Positions 1 to 5,727 of a DNA stretch of 19,805 nucleotides are shown here, piece by piece. The DNA comes from JBGRQB01 sp041725875 (lineage in GTDB: Bacteria > Bacteroidota > Ignavibacteria > Ignavibacteriales > Melioribacteraceae). The stretch's first letter is position 1. Every line of letters begins with the position of its first letter. The notes under the pieces were generated by a model. That model saw nothing but the letters and a program-made list of their open reading frames with translations. It was not told the origin of the DNA and did no database searches. The stretch lies in the NCBI GenBank assembly GCA_041725875.1, contig JBGRQB010000067.1:1-19805 (forward strand). Reading direction: 5' to 3'. The translations under genes were made by a program, and so were the position numbers.

Positions 1-1335
1 CAGACTGTCAACACCAAGGTGTTCTCTTATTTTTTCAATATCCTGTGAAAATCTGTTTGCAATTAATTCTTCTTTTGACGGGAAATCCATTCCGTAATAA
101 CAAGGGAATAAAATTGGAGGTGAAGAAATTCTTAGATGAATCTCTTTTGGTCCCGCTTCTCTTAATAATTTAACAAGAAGTTTTGAAGTTGTCCCTCTTA
201 CAATTGAGTCGTCAAGAACAACAATTGTTTTATCTTTTAATACACCTTTTACAGTGTTAAATTTAACTCTTACACCCTGCTCTCTGTTTGCCTGACCAGG
301 TAAAATAAATGTTCTGCCGATGTAATGAGATCTGATAAGACCAATTTCGAATTTAGAATCGATATCCATTTTTTCGAGCTGACTCTGATACCCGATAGCT
401 GCAGTATTGGAGCTGTCAGGAACACTGATAACAATAACTTTTTCACCATCTTTATCTCTTACCGGATGATTTTTTGCAAGCATTTTACCAAGTTTTCTTC
501 TCATTTTATCTACGCTGGAACCGTAGATTTTACTATCCGGGCGAGAAAAATAGATATATTCAAAAACGCAATGTTTTTTACTTTCTTCTTTTTCTGAAAT
601 TCTGTAAGATTTTATATCATCTGCCGATTTGCAGTTTTCGTCAATAACAACAATTTCACCCGGTTCAACATCGCGGATATATTTTGCGTTGTTTATATCA
701 AGTGCGCAGGTTTCTGAGGTAACAATAAAAGAACCATCTACTTCGCCTATACAGAGAGGTTTAAATCCGTGAGGATCTCTTGCACCAATCAGTTTATTGT
801 CAGTTAAAATTGTAATACTGAAAGCACCAATTACCTTTTGCAAAGCTTCCTGAATCTGTGAAATCTGATTATCAAGTTTACTTCTGGCAATCAGGTGCAG
901 AATTACTTCTGTATCTGAAGATGATTGAAAAATTGCTCCGTCATTAACAAGTGCTTCGCGCAAAGCTTTTGCATTTGTAAGATTTCCGTTGTGAGCAATT
1001 GCAAGGTTTCCTAATCTATAATTAACATTAAACGGCTGGATATTTTTGGATGAAGATGACCCGGTAGTTGAATATCTGTTGTGCCCGATTGCGGCAAAAC
1101 CGGGAAGTTTTTCCGAAAAAAGAGAATGATCGGCAAAAACATCGGAAACGAGTCCGTTACCCTTAAAAACGTTTAATAATGGCTTGTTATCTTTAGAATC
1201 CAGTGAAATGATTCCGGCGGCTTCCTGTCCCCTGTGCTGTAGCGAATGAAGACCATAATAGGTGTTGACAGACGCTGTTTCGGTACCATAAATACCAAAA
1301 ACTCCGCAAAAACATTTTGGTTTATCGTTGTTCAA
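1..1335 (-). CDS. purF: Amidophosphoribosyltransferase (partial, C-terminus beyond window)
   Basis: First committed step of purine synthesis: transfers glutamine amide nitrogen to PRPP, giving 5-phosphoribosylamine, in the cytosol. I read 445 codons without a stop down to position 1. The N-terminal Ntn glutaminase is clear: catalytic Cys10 in CGVFG, then RYSTTG and HNGNLTN. The PRPP-binding loop VVLDDSIVRGTTS lies near residues 372-384 with the two Asp at 375-376. Cys256 and Cys412 align with two of the [4Fe-4S] ligands of the Bacillus-type enzyme; the other two would lie past the edge. There is no in-frame ATG before the catalytic Cys. I chose TTG at 1335 because GAGAG sits 5 bases upstream; this leaves a 9-residue propeptide that would have to be cleaved, as known for the Bacillus enzyme. 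A stop lies 8 codons further upstream. Very sure of the family, less of the start. Confidence 0.95.
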   Translation of the reverse strand, partial: MNNDKPKCFCGVFGIYGTETASVNTYYGLHSLQHRGQEAAGIISLDSKDNKPLLNVFKGNGLVSDVFADHSLFSEKLPGFAAIGHNRYSTTGSSSSKNIQPFNVNYRLGNLAIAHNGNLTNAKALREALVNDGAIFQSSSDTEVILHLIARSKLDNQISQIQEALQKVIGAFSITILTDNKLIGARDPHGFKPLCIGEVDGSFIVTSETCALDINNAKYIRDVEPGEIVVIDENCKSADDIKSYRISEKEESKKHCVFEYIYFSRPDSKIYGSSVDKMRRKLGKMLAKNHPVRDKDGEKVIVISVPDSSNTAAIGYQSQLEKMDIDSKFEIGLIRSHYIGRTFILPGQANREQGVRVKFNTVKGVLKDKTIVVLDDSIVRGTTSKLLVKLLREAGPKEIHLRISSPPILFPCYYGMDFPSKEELIANRFSQDIEKIREHLGVDSL

Positions 1336-1340
1336 AACTA

Positions 1341-1345
1341 CTCTC
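1341..1345 (-). promoter_or_regulatory. Ribosome binding site deciding the TTG start of purF
   Basis: GAGAG on the minus strand, 5 bases before TTG at 1335. It is the main support for a TTG start, since no ATG is in frame before the catalytic cysteine. The only other nearby in-frame TTG, 6 codons upstream, has no such site. Confidence 0.5.
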
Positions 1346-1382
1346 GAATTTAGTGGCAAAGTTTGTTAGAAAAAAGAATTTA

Positions 1383-1411
1383 AATTTATGATTAAATAAG
1401 ATTATTATCAA
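1383..1411 (-). promoter_or_regulatory. Putative sigma70-type promoter of purF
   Basis: On the minus strand TTGATA (1411-1406, five of six matches to TTGACA) is followed after 17 bases by TAAATT (1388-1383, four of six to TATAAT). The predicted transcript start near 1376 gives a leader of about 40 bases. The -35 box overlaps the palindrome at 1409-1420. Read by eye only. Confidence 0.4.
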
Positions 1412-1420
1412 TTCGAATTG
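1409..1420. promoter_or_regulatory. 12-bp perfect palindrome overlapping the purF -35 box
   Basis: CAATTCGAATTG is a perfect palindrome about 75 bases before the purF start. Its last three bases on the minus strand are the first three of the proposed -35 box TTGATA, a placement typical of a repressor operator. No purine repressor gene is in the window, and a short AT-rich palindrome may arise by chance. Confidence 0.3.
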
Positions 1421-1458
1421 CAGTTAATAAGGATAAAAATAGGAAATAACTAAGAAAG

Positions 1459-1480
1459 TTTTGCTTAAGGCAAAGCAAAA
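1459..1480 (-). terminator. Weak hairpin downstream of the MNT gene pair
   Basis: TTTTGCTT (1459-1466) and AAGCAAAA (1473-1480) form an 8-bp perfect stem with a 6-base loop, starting 22 bases after the stop codon of the 52-residue gene. The stem is AT-rich and no clean T-run follows on the minus strand, so it is at best a weak terminator between this pair and purF. Confidence 0.3.
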
Positions 1481-1502
1481 ATTAAAAAAGACAAAAAATT
1501 AA

Positions 1503-1661
1503 TCAATCATTCAGAAATTTGGAAAACTCATCCTTGATTAATAAATAAGTTTCTTTAGATTTCATCACAAGGAGCTCCATTTTTGCAGCTACGGGCATTT
1601 CATTAAAAAGTTCGTCCAGATTTTCGAACTCTGCTAATATTTTAAGTCTTAATTTATCCAT
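1503..1661 (-). CDS. Small helical partner of MNT protein (52 aa, possible truncated HEPN)
   Basis: A 52-residue acidic, fully helix-prone protein, not assigned to a family. It starts at ATG 1661, whose ATGGATAA overlaps the stop of the MNT gene by 8 bases, so the two are translationally coupled. An upstream extension within the MNT gene is possible but would begin inside that reading frame with no support. Downstream partners of MNT nucleotidyltransferases are usually HEPN proteins (HepT type, commonly 110-150 residues) carrying an R-x4-6-H RNase motif. This protein is less than half that length and has no such motif and no histidine at all. The first 20 or so residues could be the remnant of a HEPN helix, but no HEPN-like continuation was found in other frames or beyond the stop. 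It may be a decayed toxin or a distinct short partner family. Confidence 0.6.
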   Translation of the reverse strand: MDKLRLKILAEFENLDELFNEMPVAAKMELLVMKSKETYLLIKDEFSKFLND

Positions 1662-1923
1662 AAAGCAGAACCCCGTCAGATTTAACTGATTCATTAAACA
1701 AAGTCTTTTTTCTCAAATCGATTAAATCAACAGGTTTCGAAAGATTTAAAATTAACTCGCTGTAGAATTTGTGAAAAATTGAATCATCAATGCCATCAAC
1801 TGCTAAATCTATATCTTTAGTATCTTTTCCTTTTTGGATAGTTGACCCAAATAGATAAAGCTTAGAGACATTGTATTTTTTCGCAAGCTTGGTAATTAAT
1901 ATTTTTTCTTTATCTGAAATCAT
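1654..1923 (-). CDS. Minimal nucleotidyltransferase, MNT/MntA-like
   Basis: An 89-residue MNT-type nucleotidyltransferase of the DNA polymerase beta superfamily. The catalytic set is complete: Gly26-Ser27 in LYLFGST, Asp37-x-Asp39 in KDIDLAV ten residues later, and a third acidic residue at Asp66 in PVDLIDL. Proteins of this size usually sit beside a HEPN RNase; in characterised MntA-HepT pairs MntA adds AMP to the HEPN toxin and blocks it. Here the gene is followed, with an 8-base overlap, by a 52-residue protein lacking HEPN RNase residues, so an antitoxin role is only inferred. It is an intact ORF beginning at ATG 1923 with no clear ribosome binding site, 91 bases from the 3' end of tRNA-Pro. 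A weak promoter (TTGCGA, 17 bases, TAAATT) could lie just before the start. Family call is strong, role uncertain. Confidence 0.85.
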   Translation of the reverse strand: MISDKEKILITKLAKKYNVSKLYLFGSTIQKGKDTKDIDLAVDGIDDSIFHKFYSELILNLSKPVDLIDLRKKTLFNESVKSDGVLLYG

Positions 1924-2014
1924 AAATTCAATTTAAGATAATATTATTTATTTCGCAATTTTCTGTTTAGAGGTATTTGATGAACGAAACGGGAGTTGGG
2001 TTGGTAAAACTGTG

Positions 2015-2089
2015 TCGGAATGGCGGGATTTGAACCCGCGACCTTTCGCCCCCCAGACGAACGCGCTAACCGGGCTGCGCCACATTCCG
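2015..2089 (-). tRNA. tRNA-Pro (anticodon GGG)
   Basis: A complete cloverleaf can be drawn on the minus strand. The acceptor stem CGGAATG pairs with CATTCCG (2022-2016) and discriminator A is at 2015. The D-stem is GCGC/GCGC, the anticodon stem TTCGT/GCGAA with loop CTGGGGG giving anticodon GGG, and the T-stem GCGGG/CCCGC with loop TTCAAAT. The first base pair C1-G72 is typical of bacterial tRNA-Pro. The CCA end is not encoded (CAC follows the discriminator). The 5' end lies 6 bases after the stop codon of the upstream MerR-type gene, so it probably matures from a shared transcript. Confidence 0.95.
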
Positions 2090-2095
2090 ATAGCT

Positions 2096-2506
2096 TTATA
2101 ATTTGGATTTCAAATCTAATAAAAACTCTTTTATTTCTTCAAGGTCTTTTTTCAGTTCGCTCTTGTTTGCTGGAGTTTTTGATTTTGGTTCTGTTTGTTT
2201 TTCAACAGGTTTTTCATCCTGAGTTTCAGGAAAAAGATCTTCGTTCGGCACTTCTGGTTCAGCCGGAGCATTTAAGATTTTTTTTGCGCCGTCAATTGTA
2301 TATTTTTCTTCCCGGAGCAGCTTTTTAATTTTCAGAATAAGCTGGATATCTTTGTTTGTGTAAATTCTGTTACCGGCTCTGTTTTTTGATGGTTTAAGTT
2401 GTTCAAATTCAGTTTCCCAGTAACGGAGAATATATTGCTCAAGCTCGGTAAGTTTACTTACTTCGCTGATTGAATAGTAAAGTTTTTTCAGACCAAAATC
2501 TTTCAT
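2096..2506 (-). CDS. MerR-family transcriptional regulator
   Basis: A 136-residue protein with an N-terminal MerR winged-helix DNA-binding domain (about residues 10-79). The signature reads as YSISEVSKLT, then LRYWETEF, the wing RAGNRIYTNKD and a following helix IQLILKIKKLL. Residues 80-115 form a Pro/Glu/Lys-rich, probably disordered linker, and 116-136 a short charged helix, perhaps a dimerisation element. There is no cysteine-based metal site, so no metal-sensor role is suggested. I chose ATG 2506 rather than TTG 2536, ten residues further up, because homology-like sequence begins after the ATG and the TTG has no ribosome binding site. A good promoter lies at 2535-2563. tRNA-Pro follows by 6 bases. 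The target is unknown. Confidence 0.88.
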   Translation of the reverse strand: MKDFGLKKLYYSISEVSKLTELEQYILRYWETEFEQLKPSKNRAGNRIYTNKDIQLILKIKKLLREEKYTIDGAKKILNAPAEPEVPNEDLFPETQDEKPVEKQTEPKSKTPANKSELKKDLEEIKEFLLDLKSKL

Positions 2507-2534
2507 AACCAGTTTTGATTGTTTGAGACAAAAC

Positions 2535-2563
2535 AAGATAATTAATAGAAATTACATTATCAA
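2535..2563 (-). promoter_or_regulatory. Putative promoter of the MerR gene and tRNA-Pro
   Basis: TTGATA (2563-2558) and TATCTT (2540-2535) on the minus strand are separated by 17 bases. The same -35 hexamer appears before purF. The predicted start near 2528 gives a leader of about 20 bases before ATG 2506. It would drive both the regulator and the tRNA. Confidence 0.4.
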
Positions 2564-2600
2564 TTAGAAGAATTAAATATTGAATAAAAACTTTAATTAA

Positions 2601-3287
2601 CTAGTCTAAATTGTTTAATTTAACTATGATATCTATTATTTCTTTAATGCTTTTCAATTCAAAATCGGCTGAATGCTCCTTGGTGTCAAACACGTCACCA
2701 TATTTGGCAAATGCTGTTTTCATCCCCAGATTCTGAGCTCCGATTATGTCTCTTTCAAACCAGTCACCAACCATAATTGCTTCTTCAGGTTTCACATCAA
2801 GCTTGGAAAGTATGGCATTAAACGGCATTGGATTTGGTTTTCTTTCACCTGTTTCTTCAAAGGTTACAATTTCATCAAAAAGATGATGGAACTGCAAATA
2901 TGCGAGTCGGAGCCAGGCTTCTTTTTGCGGAGCATCTGAAACTATGCCCAGTTTTAATCCCATTTTACTTAATTGAAGCAGCGTAGGATAAACATAAGGA
3001 TATGTCTTTAACTCAGCTTCCCGAGCTTTTCTGTAGGCAACAATTCCCGGAGCAAGAATTCTGTAATCTACACGTTTCAGAACATTGTTCAGAAAGAGAT
3101 CAAATATATTTTGATATTCAATTCCCTGAACTTTGTAGATTTCATCAATTTTATTTTTTGCTTCTTCAAATGTCATATCCAGACCAGCATCAATCATTGC
3201 GTGAACTGCCGCATCAATTGCTCTGGCTTTCATATTCATAAAATCCATTAATGTATTATCAAGATCAAAAACCACTGCTTTAATCAT
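2601..3287 (-). CDS. HAD-superfamily phosphatase, haloacid dehalogenase-like
   Basis: A 228-residue soluble hydrolase of the HAD superfamily, subfamily I with an alpha-helical C1 cap. All four motifs are visible: I, DLDNT with nucleophile Asp8 and acid/base Asp10; II, Ser117 in GIVSDA; III, Lys150 in GERKPNP; IV, VGDWFERD with Asp175 and Asp180. The cap spans about residues 15-85. Such enzymes dephosphorylate small phosphorylated metabolites (phosphoglycolate, nucleotides and sugar phosphates are typical); the substrate cannot be told from the sequence. The gene begins only 3 bases after the aroQ stop, on the same strand, so it is probably the third gene of a unit beginning at 3991. ATG 3287 directly precedes the conserved first beta strand, so the start is secure. 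Confidence 0.92.
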   Translation of the reverse strand: MIKAVVFDLDNTLMDFMNMKARAIDAAVHAMIDAGLDMTFEEAKNKIDEIYKVQGIEYQNIFDLFLNNVLKRVDYRILAPGIVAYRKAREAELKTYPYVYPTLLQLSKMGLKLGIVSDAPQKEAWLRLAYLQFHHLFDEIVTFEETGERKPNPMPFNAILSKLDVKPEEAIMVGDWFERDIIGAQNLGMKTAFAKYGDVFDTKEHSADFELKSIKEIIDIIVKLNNLD

Positions 3288-3290
3288 AGT

Positions 3291-3722
3291 TTACCTTTGT
3301 TTAATCAAGTTTTGTAGTATATAAATTCCGCCCAGATAACTGAATTCTTTAAATCCGGAGAGATATCCGTCACATCTGGCGGCTGTTATGCTTGTCTTGC
3401 GAAACTCTTCCCTGTCGGCAATATTAGATAAATGAACTTCCACTTTGGGAAGTTTACATATTTCAAGAGCATCTCTAATTGCAACTGAAGTATGAGAATA
3501 CGCCGCAGGATTTATGATTATTCCGTCAAAGTAATCAGGAGCATTTTGAATCTGATTCACAATTTCTCCTTCCAGATTACTTTGGAAAAACTCAAATGTA
3601 ATGTCAGGATATTCGGTTTTTATTTTCACCTCAATATCGGTCAGAGTTAATTCTCCGTAAAACGATTTTTCTCTTTTTCCCAAAAGGTTGAGGTTCGGAC
3701 CGTTAACTACTAAAATTTTCAT
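3291..3722 (-). CDS. aroQ: 3-dehydroquinate dehydratase, type II
   Basis: Third step of the shikimate pathway: dehydrates 3-dehydroquinate to 3-dehydroshikimate in the cytosol, as a dodecamer in known members. At 143 residues it has the usual family length. Visible hallmarks are NGPNLNLLG (7-15), the lid with Arg17 and catalytic Tyr22, FQSNLEGE (46-53), the substrate-binding INPAAYSHTS (70-79), catalytic His97 in VEVHLSN and Arg108. The C-terminal glycine pair in the YLGG segment is also present. Its ATG overlaps the stop of the upstream 90-residue gene by 4 bases (ATGA), indicating translational coupling. The HAD phosphatase gene follows by 3 bases. No other shikimate gene is in the window. 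Identification is near certain. Confidence 0.97.
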   Translation of the reverse strand: MKILVVNGPNLNLLGKREKSFYGELTLTDIEVKIKTEYPDITFEFFQSNLEGEIVNQIQNAPDYFDGIIINPAAYSHTSVAIRDALEICKLPKVEVHLSNIADREEFRKTSITAARCDGYLSGFKEFSYLGGIYILQNLIKQR

Positions 3723-3991
3723 CTTTCAACATCCATTTCGTCAAGAACAATTTTAAGTTTATCGGAGATTTCAATTCCTTCGAGTCCAAGCTCATTAAGA
3801 GCCGCTGCCAGTGTCATAACTTTTCTCTGAGTGTTTGCCCGTTTGTTAATTACAATCACCTTGGAATGCTTTACTATACAGTAACCACCTTTGAAATCAC
3901 CTTTTTCAAATCTAACAGTTGCGCCAACCTGTAATGCAACTTCTTTTAGTTCATCAAGAACCTGTTCAAATTCTTTTTCTTTTAATTTCAT
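3719..3991 (-). CDS. Conserved hypothetical protein coupled to aroQ (90 aa)
   Basis: A 90-residue soluble protein that I cannot assign to a named function. It begins with a charged amphipathic helix (LKEKEFEQVLDELKEVALQ, residues 3-21). Next comes a compact alpha/beta core with RFEKGDFKGGYCIVK, a hydrophobic strand VIVINKR and a long helix NTQRKVMTLAAALNELGL, ending in an acidic tail. The segment FKGGYC resembles small conserved proteins of several gram-negative phyla, remembered only generally. No zinc-protease HExxH motif is seen, although the strand-helix arrangement is faintly like part of an ImmA/IrrE domain. It overlaps aroQ by 4 bases and is the first gene of the unit; the 120 bases upstream separate it from the divergent ppx gene. 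Coding status is strong because of the coupling and clean composition. Confidence 0.8.
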   Translation of the reverse strand: MKLKEKEFEQVLDELKEVALQVGATVRFEKGDFKGGYCIVKHSKVIVINKRANTQRKVMTLAAALNELGLEGIEISDKLKIVLDEMDVER

Positions 3992-4111
3992 CTAAACCGT
4001 AAATTTCTTATTACCGGTTCAAAAAATAATAAAAAAAAATGTTATTTTCTTCCTGTAAATTATTGTGTTTTAGCAAGTTAACAATTTTGATTTAAGTAAA
4101 ATAAAGATGAT
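3992..4111. other. Divergent intergenic region between aroQ unit and ppx
   Basis: This 120-base AT-rich stretch must hold both start regions. On the minus strand it contains an imperfect inverted repeat near 3996-4019 (AACCGTAA with TTACCGGTT), which would lie in the leader of the 90-residue gene, and a run of nine A residues. On the plus strand TAAAAT at 4097-4102 may be the -10 box for ppx. No box pair is convincing enough to call as a promoter. Confidence 0.35.
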
Positions 4112-5026
4112 ATGAAAATTGCTTCTATAGATATTGGCTCCAACACGGTTCTTTTGCTAATAGCAAAAACCGATTCTTCCGGAATTAGTGAAACAATCTT
4201 AAACAGATACAGAATGCCGCGCATTTCAAAAGGTTTAACAAAAGAGAATAATATTTCAGATGAAAAAGTTGCTGAACTTTTTGATGTTTTAGGTGAATAT
4301 AAAAATTTGATAACCAAACATAACTGTGATCTGACAATTTTAACTGCCACTGCAGGATTCAGAAAAGCTGCCAACTCAGAACAAATTACCGAAATGGTAA
4401 AAGAGAAATTTAATTTTGATATTAAAACAATAGATGGAAAAACAGAAGCAAAATATAGTTTTCTCGGAGCATCCTCTGATGTTGAAGGCAATAATAACAG
4501 ACTGGTAATTGATATTGGCGGAGGAAGTACTGAACTGATTTACGGTAACGACAAAGAAATAATCTATTCGGAAAGTTTTCCTTACGGAGCAGTAAATCTT
4601 ACAGAAGAGTTTATCACTAAATATCCTGTCGATTATAATGACTTCAATAAATTAAAAACGAAAATAAAAAATATCTTTGGGAAGATTGTTAATGAAATTC
4701 CTGAAAGTATTATTACAATTGGTGTTGCCGGAACACCCACTACTCTTTCCTGCATTAACCAGAACTTAAAAGAATATGATGAACAGCTTGTTGAAAATTC
4801 AACTTTAACCTTTGATGAAATTATCAGTTTGATAAACAGATTTAAGCCAATGCTGCCGGAAGAAATATTAGAAGAATTTGGCGAAATAGTTAAAGGAAGA
4901 AATGATGTTATTTTAACCGGGACGTTAATATTATCTGGAATAATGGAATTGTTAAAAATTGAAAAAATTTCCTGCAGCGGAAAAGGAATTCGATACGGAG
5001 CAATTATTAATTATCTGAAAAGTTAA
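4112..5026 (+). CDS. Ppx/GppA-type exopolyphosphatase or pppGpp phosphatase
   Basis: A 304-residue enzyme of the ASKHA (actin/hexokinase/Hsp70) superfamily. The two phosphate-binding loops are clear: DIGSNT (7-12) and DIGGGSTE (134-141). TATAGFRKA (78-86) corresponds to the conserved TSALRxA region, and Glu112 in IDGKTEAKYSFLG matches the catalytic glutamate of the Escherichia coli enzyme. GVAGTPTTLS (204-213) is the second-domain signature. It has only the core two domains, with none of the C-terminal helical extension of the roughly 500-residue Ppx/GppA proteins, as in short forms of many phyla. The likely role is phosphate release from polyphosphate chains and/or pppGpp to ppGpp; the sequence does not separate the two. 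It is a single-gene unit divergent from the aroQ operon. Its TAA shares bases with the stop of the convergent gene. Confidence 0.92.
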   Translation: MKIASIDIGSNTVLLLIAKTDSSGISETILNRYRMPRISKGLTKENNISDEKVAELFDVLGEYKNLITKHNCDLTILTATAGFRKAANSEQITEMVKEKFNFDIKTIDGKTEAKYSFLGASSDVEGNNNRLVIDIGGGSTELIYGNDKEIIYSESFPYGAVNLTEEFITKYPVDYNDFNKLKTKIKNIFGKIVNEIPESIITIGVAGTPTTLSCINQNLKEYDEQLVENSTLTFDEIISLINRFKPMLPEEILEEFGEIVKGRNDVILTGTLILSGIMELLKIEKISCSGKGIRYGAIINYLKS

Positions 5027-5727
5027 AGCGGAAACAGCGGCAGAAATGTATTAACAGCAAACAATGCACCGCCAAACAGAATTGCAGTCACAGATGAAAA
5101 TAACTTGCTGTTTGTCTGTACTTTCATTCCGATAAAAACGTAAATAACTGCTGATAGAAAGATTAATGCTTCCAGTCCGTAAAGCATATAAGCCGCGGCT
5201 GGTTTCATTTCAAAGGGTGAAACATCAAAAGTAAAAAAGTAACTCCCGAAAAGTGCATATTCCACCGCAGGAAGAACCGCAAGTCCGAAAGTAAGTGGCC
5301 ACATTGAGAAAATCAAAATTGATAATATATTTTTGAATTTGCTTTTAATTCCAAAAATATTAATCAGTTTATTTAGAATTAGTGAAAAAAGAATTAAAAA
5401 TGAAATAACATATCCGCTTTCAAGTAGAAAATTAGGAATCAGATTTGAAGTTATTTCCTGATTAATTTCAAAGGTTGTCTGGATAATTATTGAATTGACG
5501 AAGAGTTTTAGAAGAATAACCAGCAACATTAAAATTAAATAATTTTTATGTTCTGCAAGAATTATCCTTTTAAATGATTCAAAAGGTGTTTCGAGAAAAC
5601 TCCAAAATTCCGACCAGATATTTATATTAACTACTTTATCACGCAGATAATGCTGACAATCAGCACAGGTATATGCAATGAAATGATTTTCTGAATTGCA
5701 ATTGGGACAGACTCTTGTATTTTTCAT
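5023..5727 (-). CDS. Zinc-ribbon, multi-pass membrane protein (YIP1-like)
   Basis: A 234-residue protein of unknown function. The N-terminus holds a zinc ribbon, CPNC (Cys7, Cys10) and CADC (Cys21, Cys24). An amphipathic stretch with FLETPFESFKRI follows, then about five hydrophobic segments (roughly 64-84, 107-124, 137-160, 184-205 and 213-231). The segment before the first membrane helix and the overall plan resemble YIP1-domain proteins, which occur in bacteria as membrane proteins of unknown role. I chose ATG 5727, whose first base is the last base of the upstream TGA (TGATG), rather than TTG one codon earlier. It is probably the last gene of the parA-parB-DUF5683 unit. It converges on ppx, the two TAA stops being overlaid on TTAA at 5023-5026. 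Confidence 0.8.
   Translation of the reverse strand: MKNTRVCPNCNSENHFIAYTCADCQHYLRDKVVNINIWSEFWSFLETPFESFKRIILAEHKNYLILMLLVILLKLFVNSIIIQTTFEINQEITSNLIPNFLLESGYVISFLILFSLILNKLINIFGIKSKFKNILSILIFSMWPLTFGLAVLPAVEYALFGSYFFTFDVSPFEMKPAAAYMLYGLEALIFLSAVIYVFIGMKVQTNSKLFSSVTAILFGGALFAVNTFLPLFPL

Noticed and set aside
325..597. Plus-strand ORF antisense to purF
   Set aside because: Low-complexity, Phe-rich translation entirely inside a well-conserved gene on the other strand.
1503..1694. A 63-residue reading of the small MNT partner starting at 1694
   Set aside because: Its first 11 residues lie inside the MNT gene with no ribosome binding site; ATG 1661, overlapping the MNT stop, is the likelier start.
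1924..2014. Possible integrated element at tRNA-Pro with an attachment-site repeat
   Set aside because: No direct repeat of the tRNA 3' end was seen in the window and no integrase gene is nearby; the MNT pair alone is not enough.
2020..2328. A plus-strand ORF starting MAGFEPATFRPPD
   Set aside because: It begins inside the antisense strand of tRNA-Pro and continues antisense to the MerR gene; this peptide is a well-known false translation of tRNA complements.
4188..4195. GTGAAACA, half of a parS site
   Set aside because: The other half is not present (GGAATTA precedes it) and it is inside the ppx coding sequence.
4078..4491. Minus-strand ORF antisense to the start of ppx
   Set aside because: Covers conserved DIGSNT and TATAGFR codons of Ppx/GppA on the plus strand; no own start signals.
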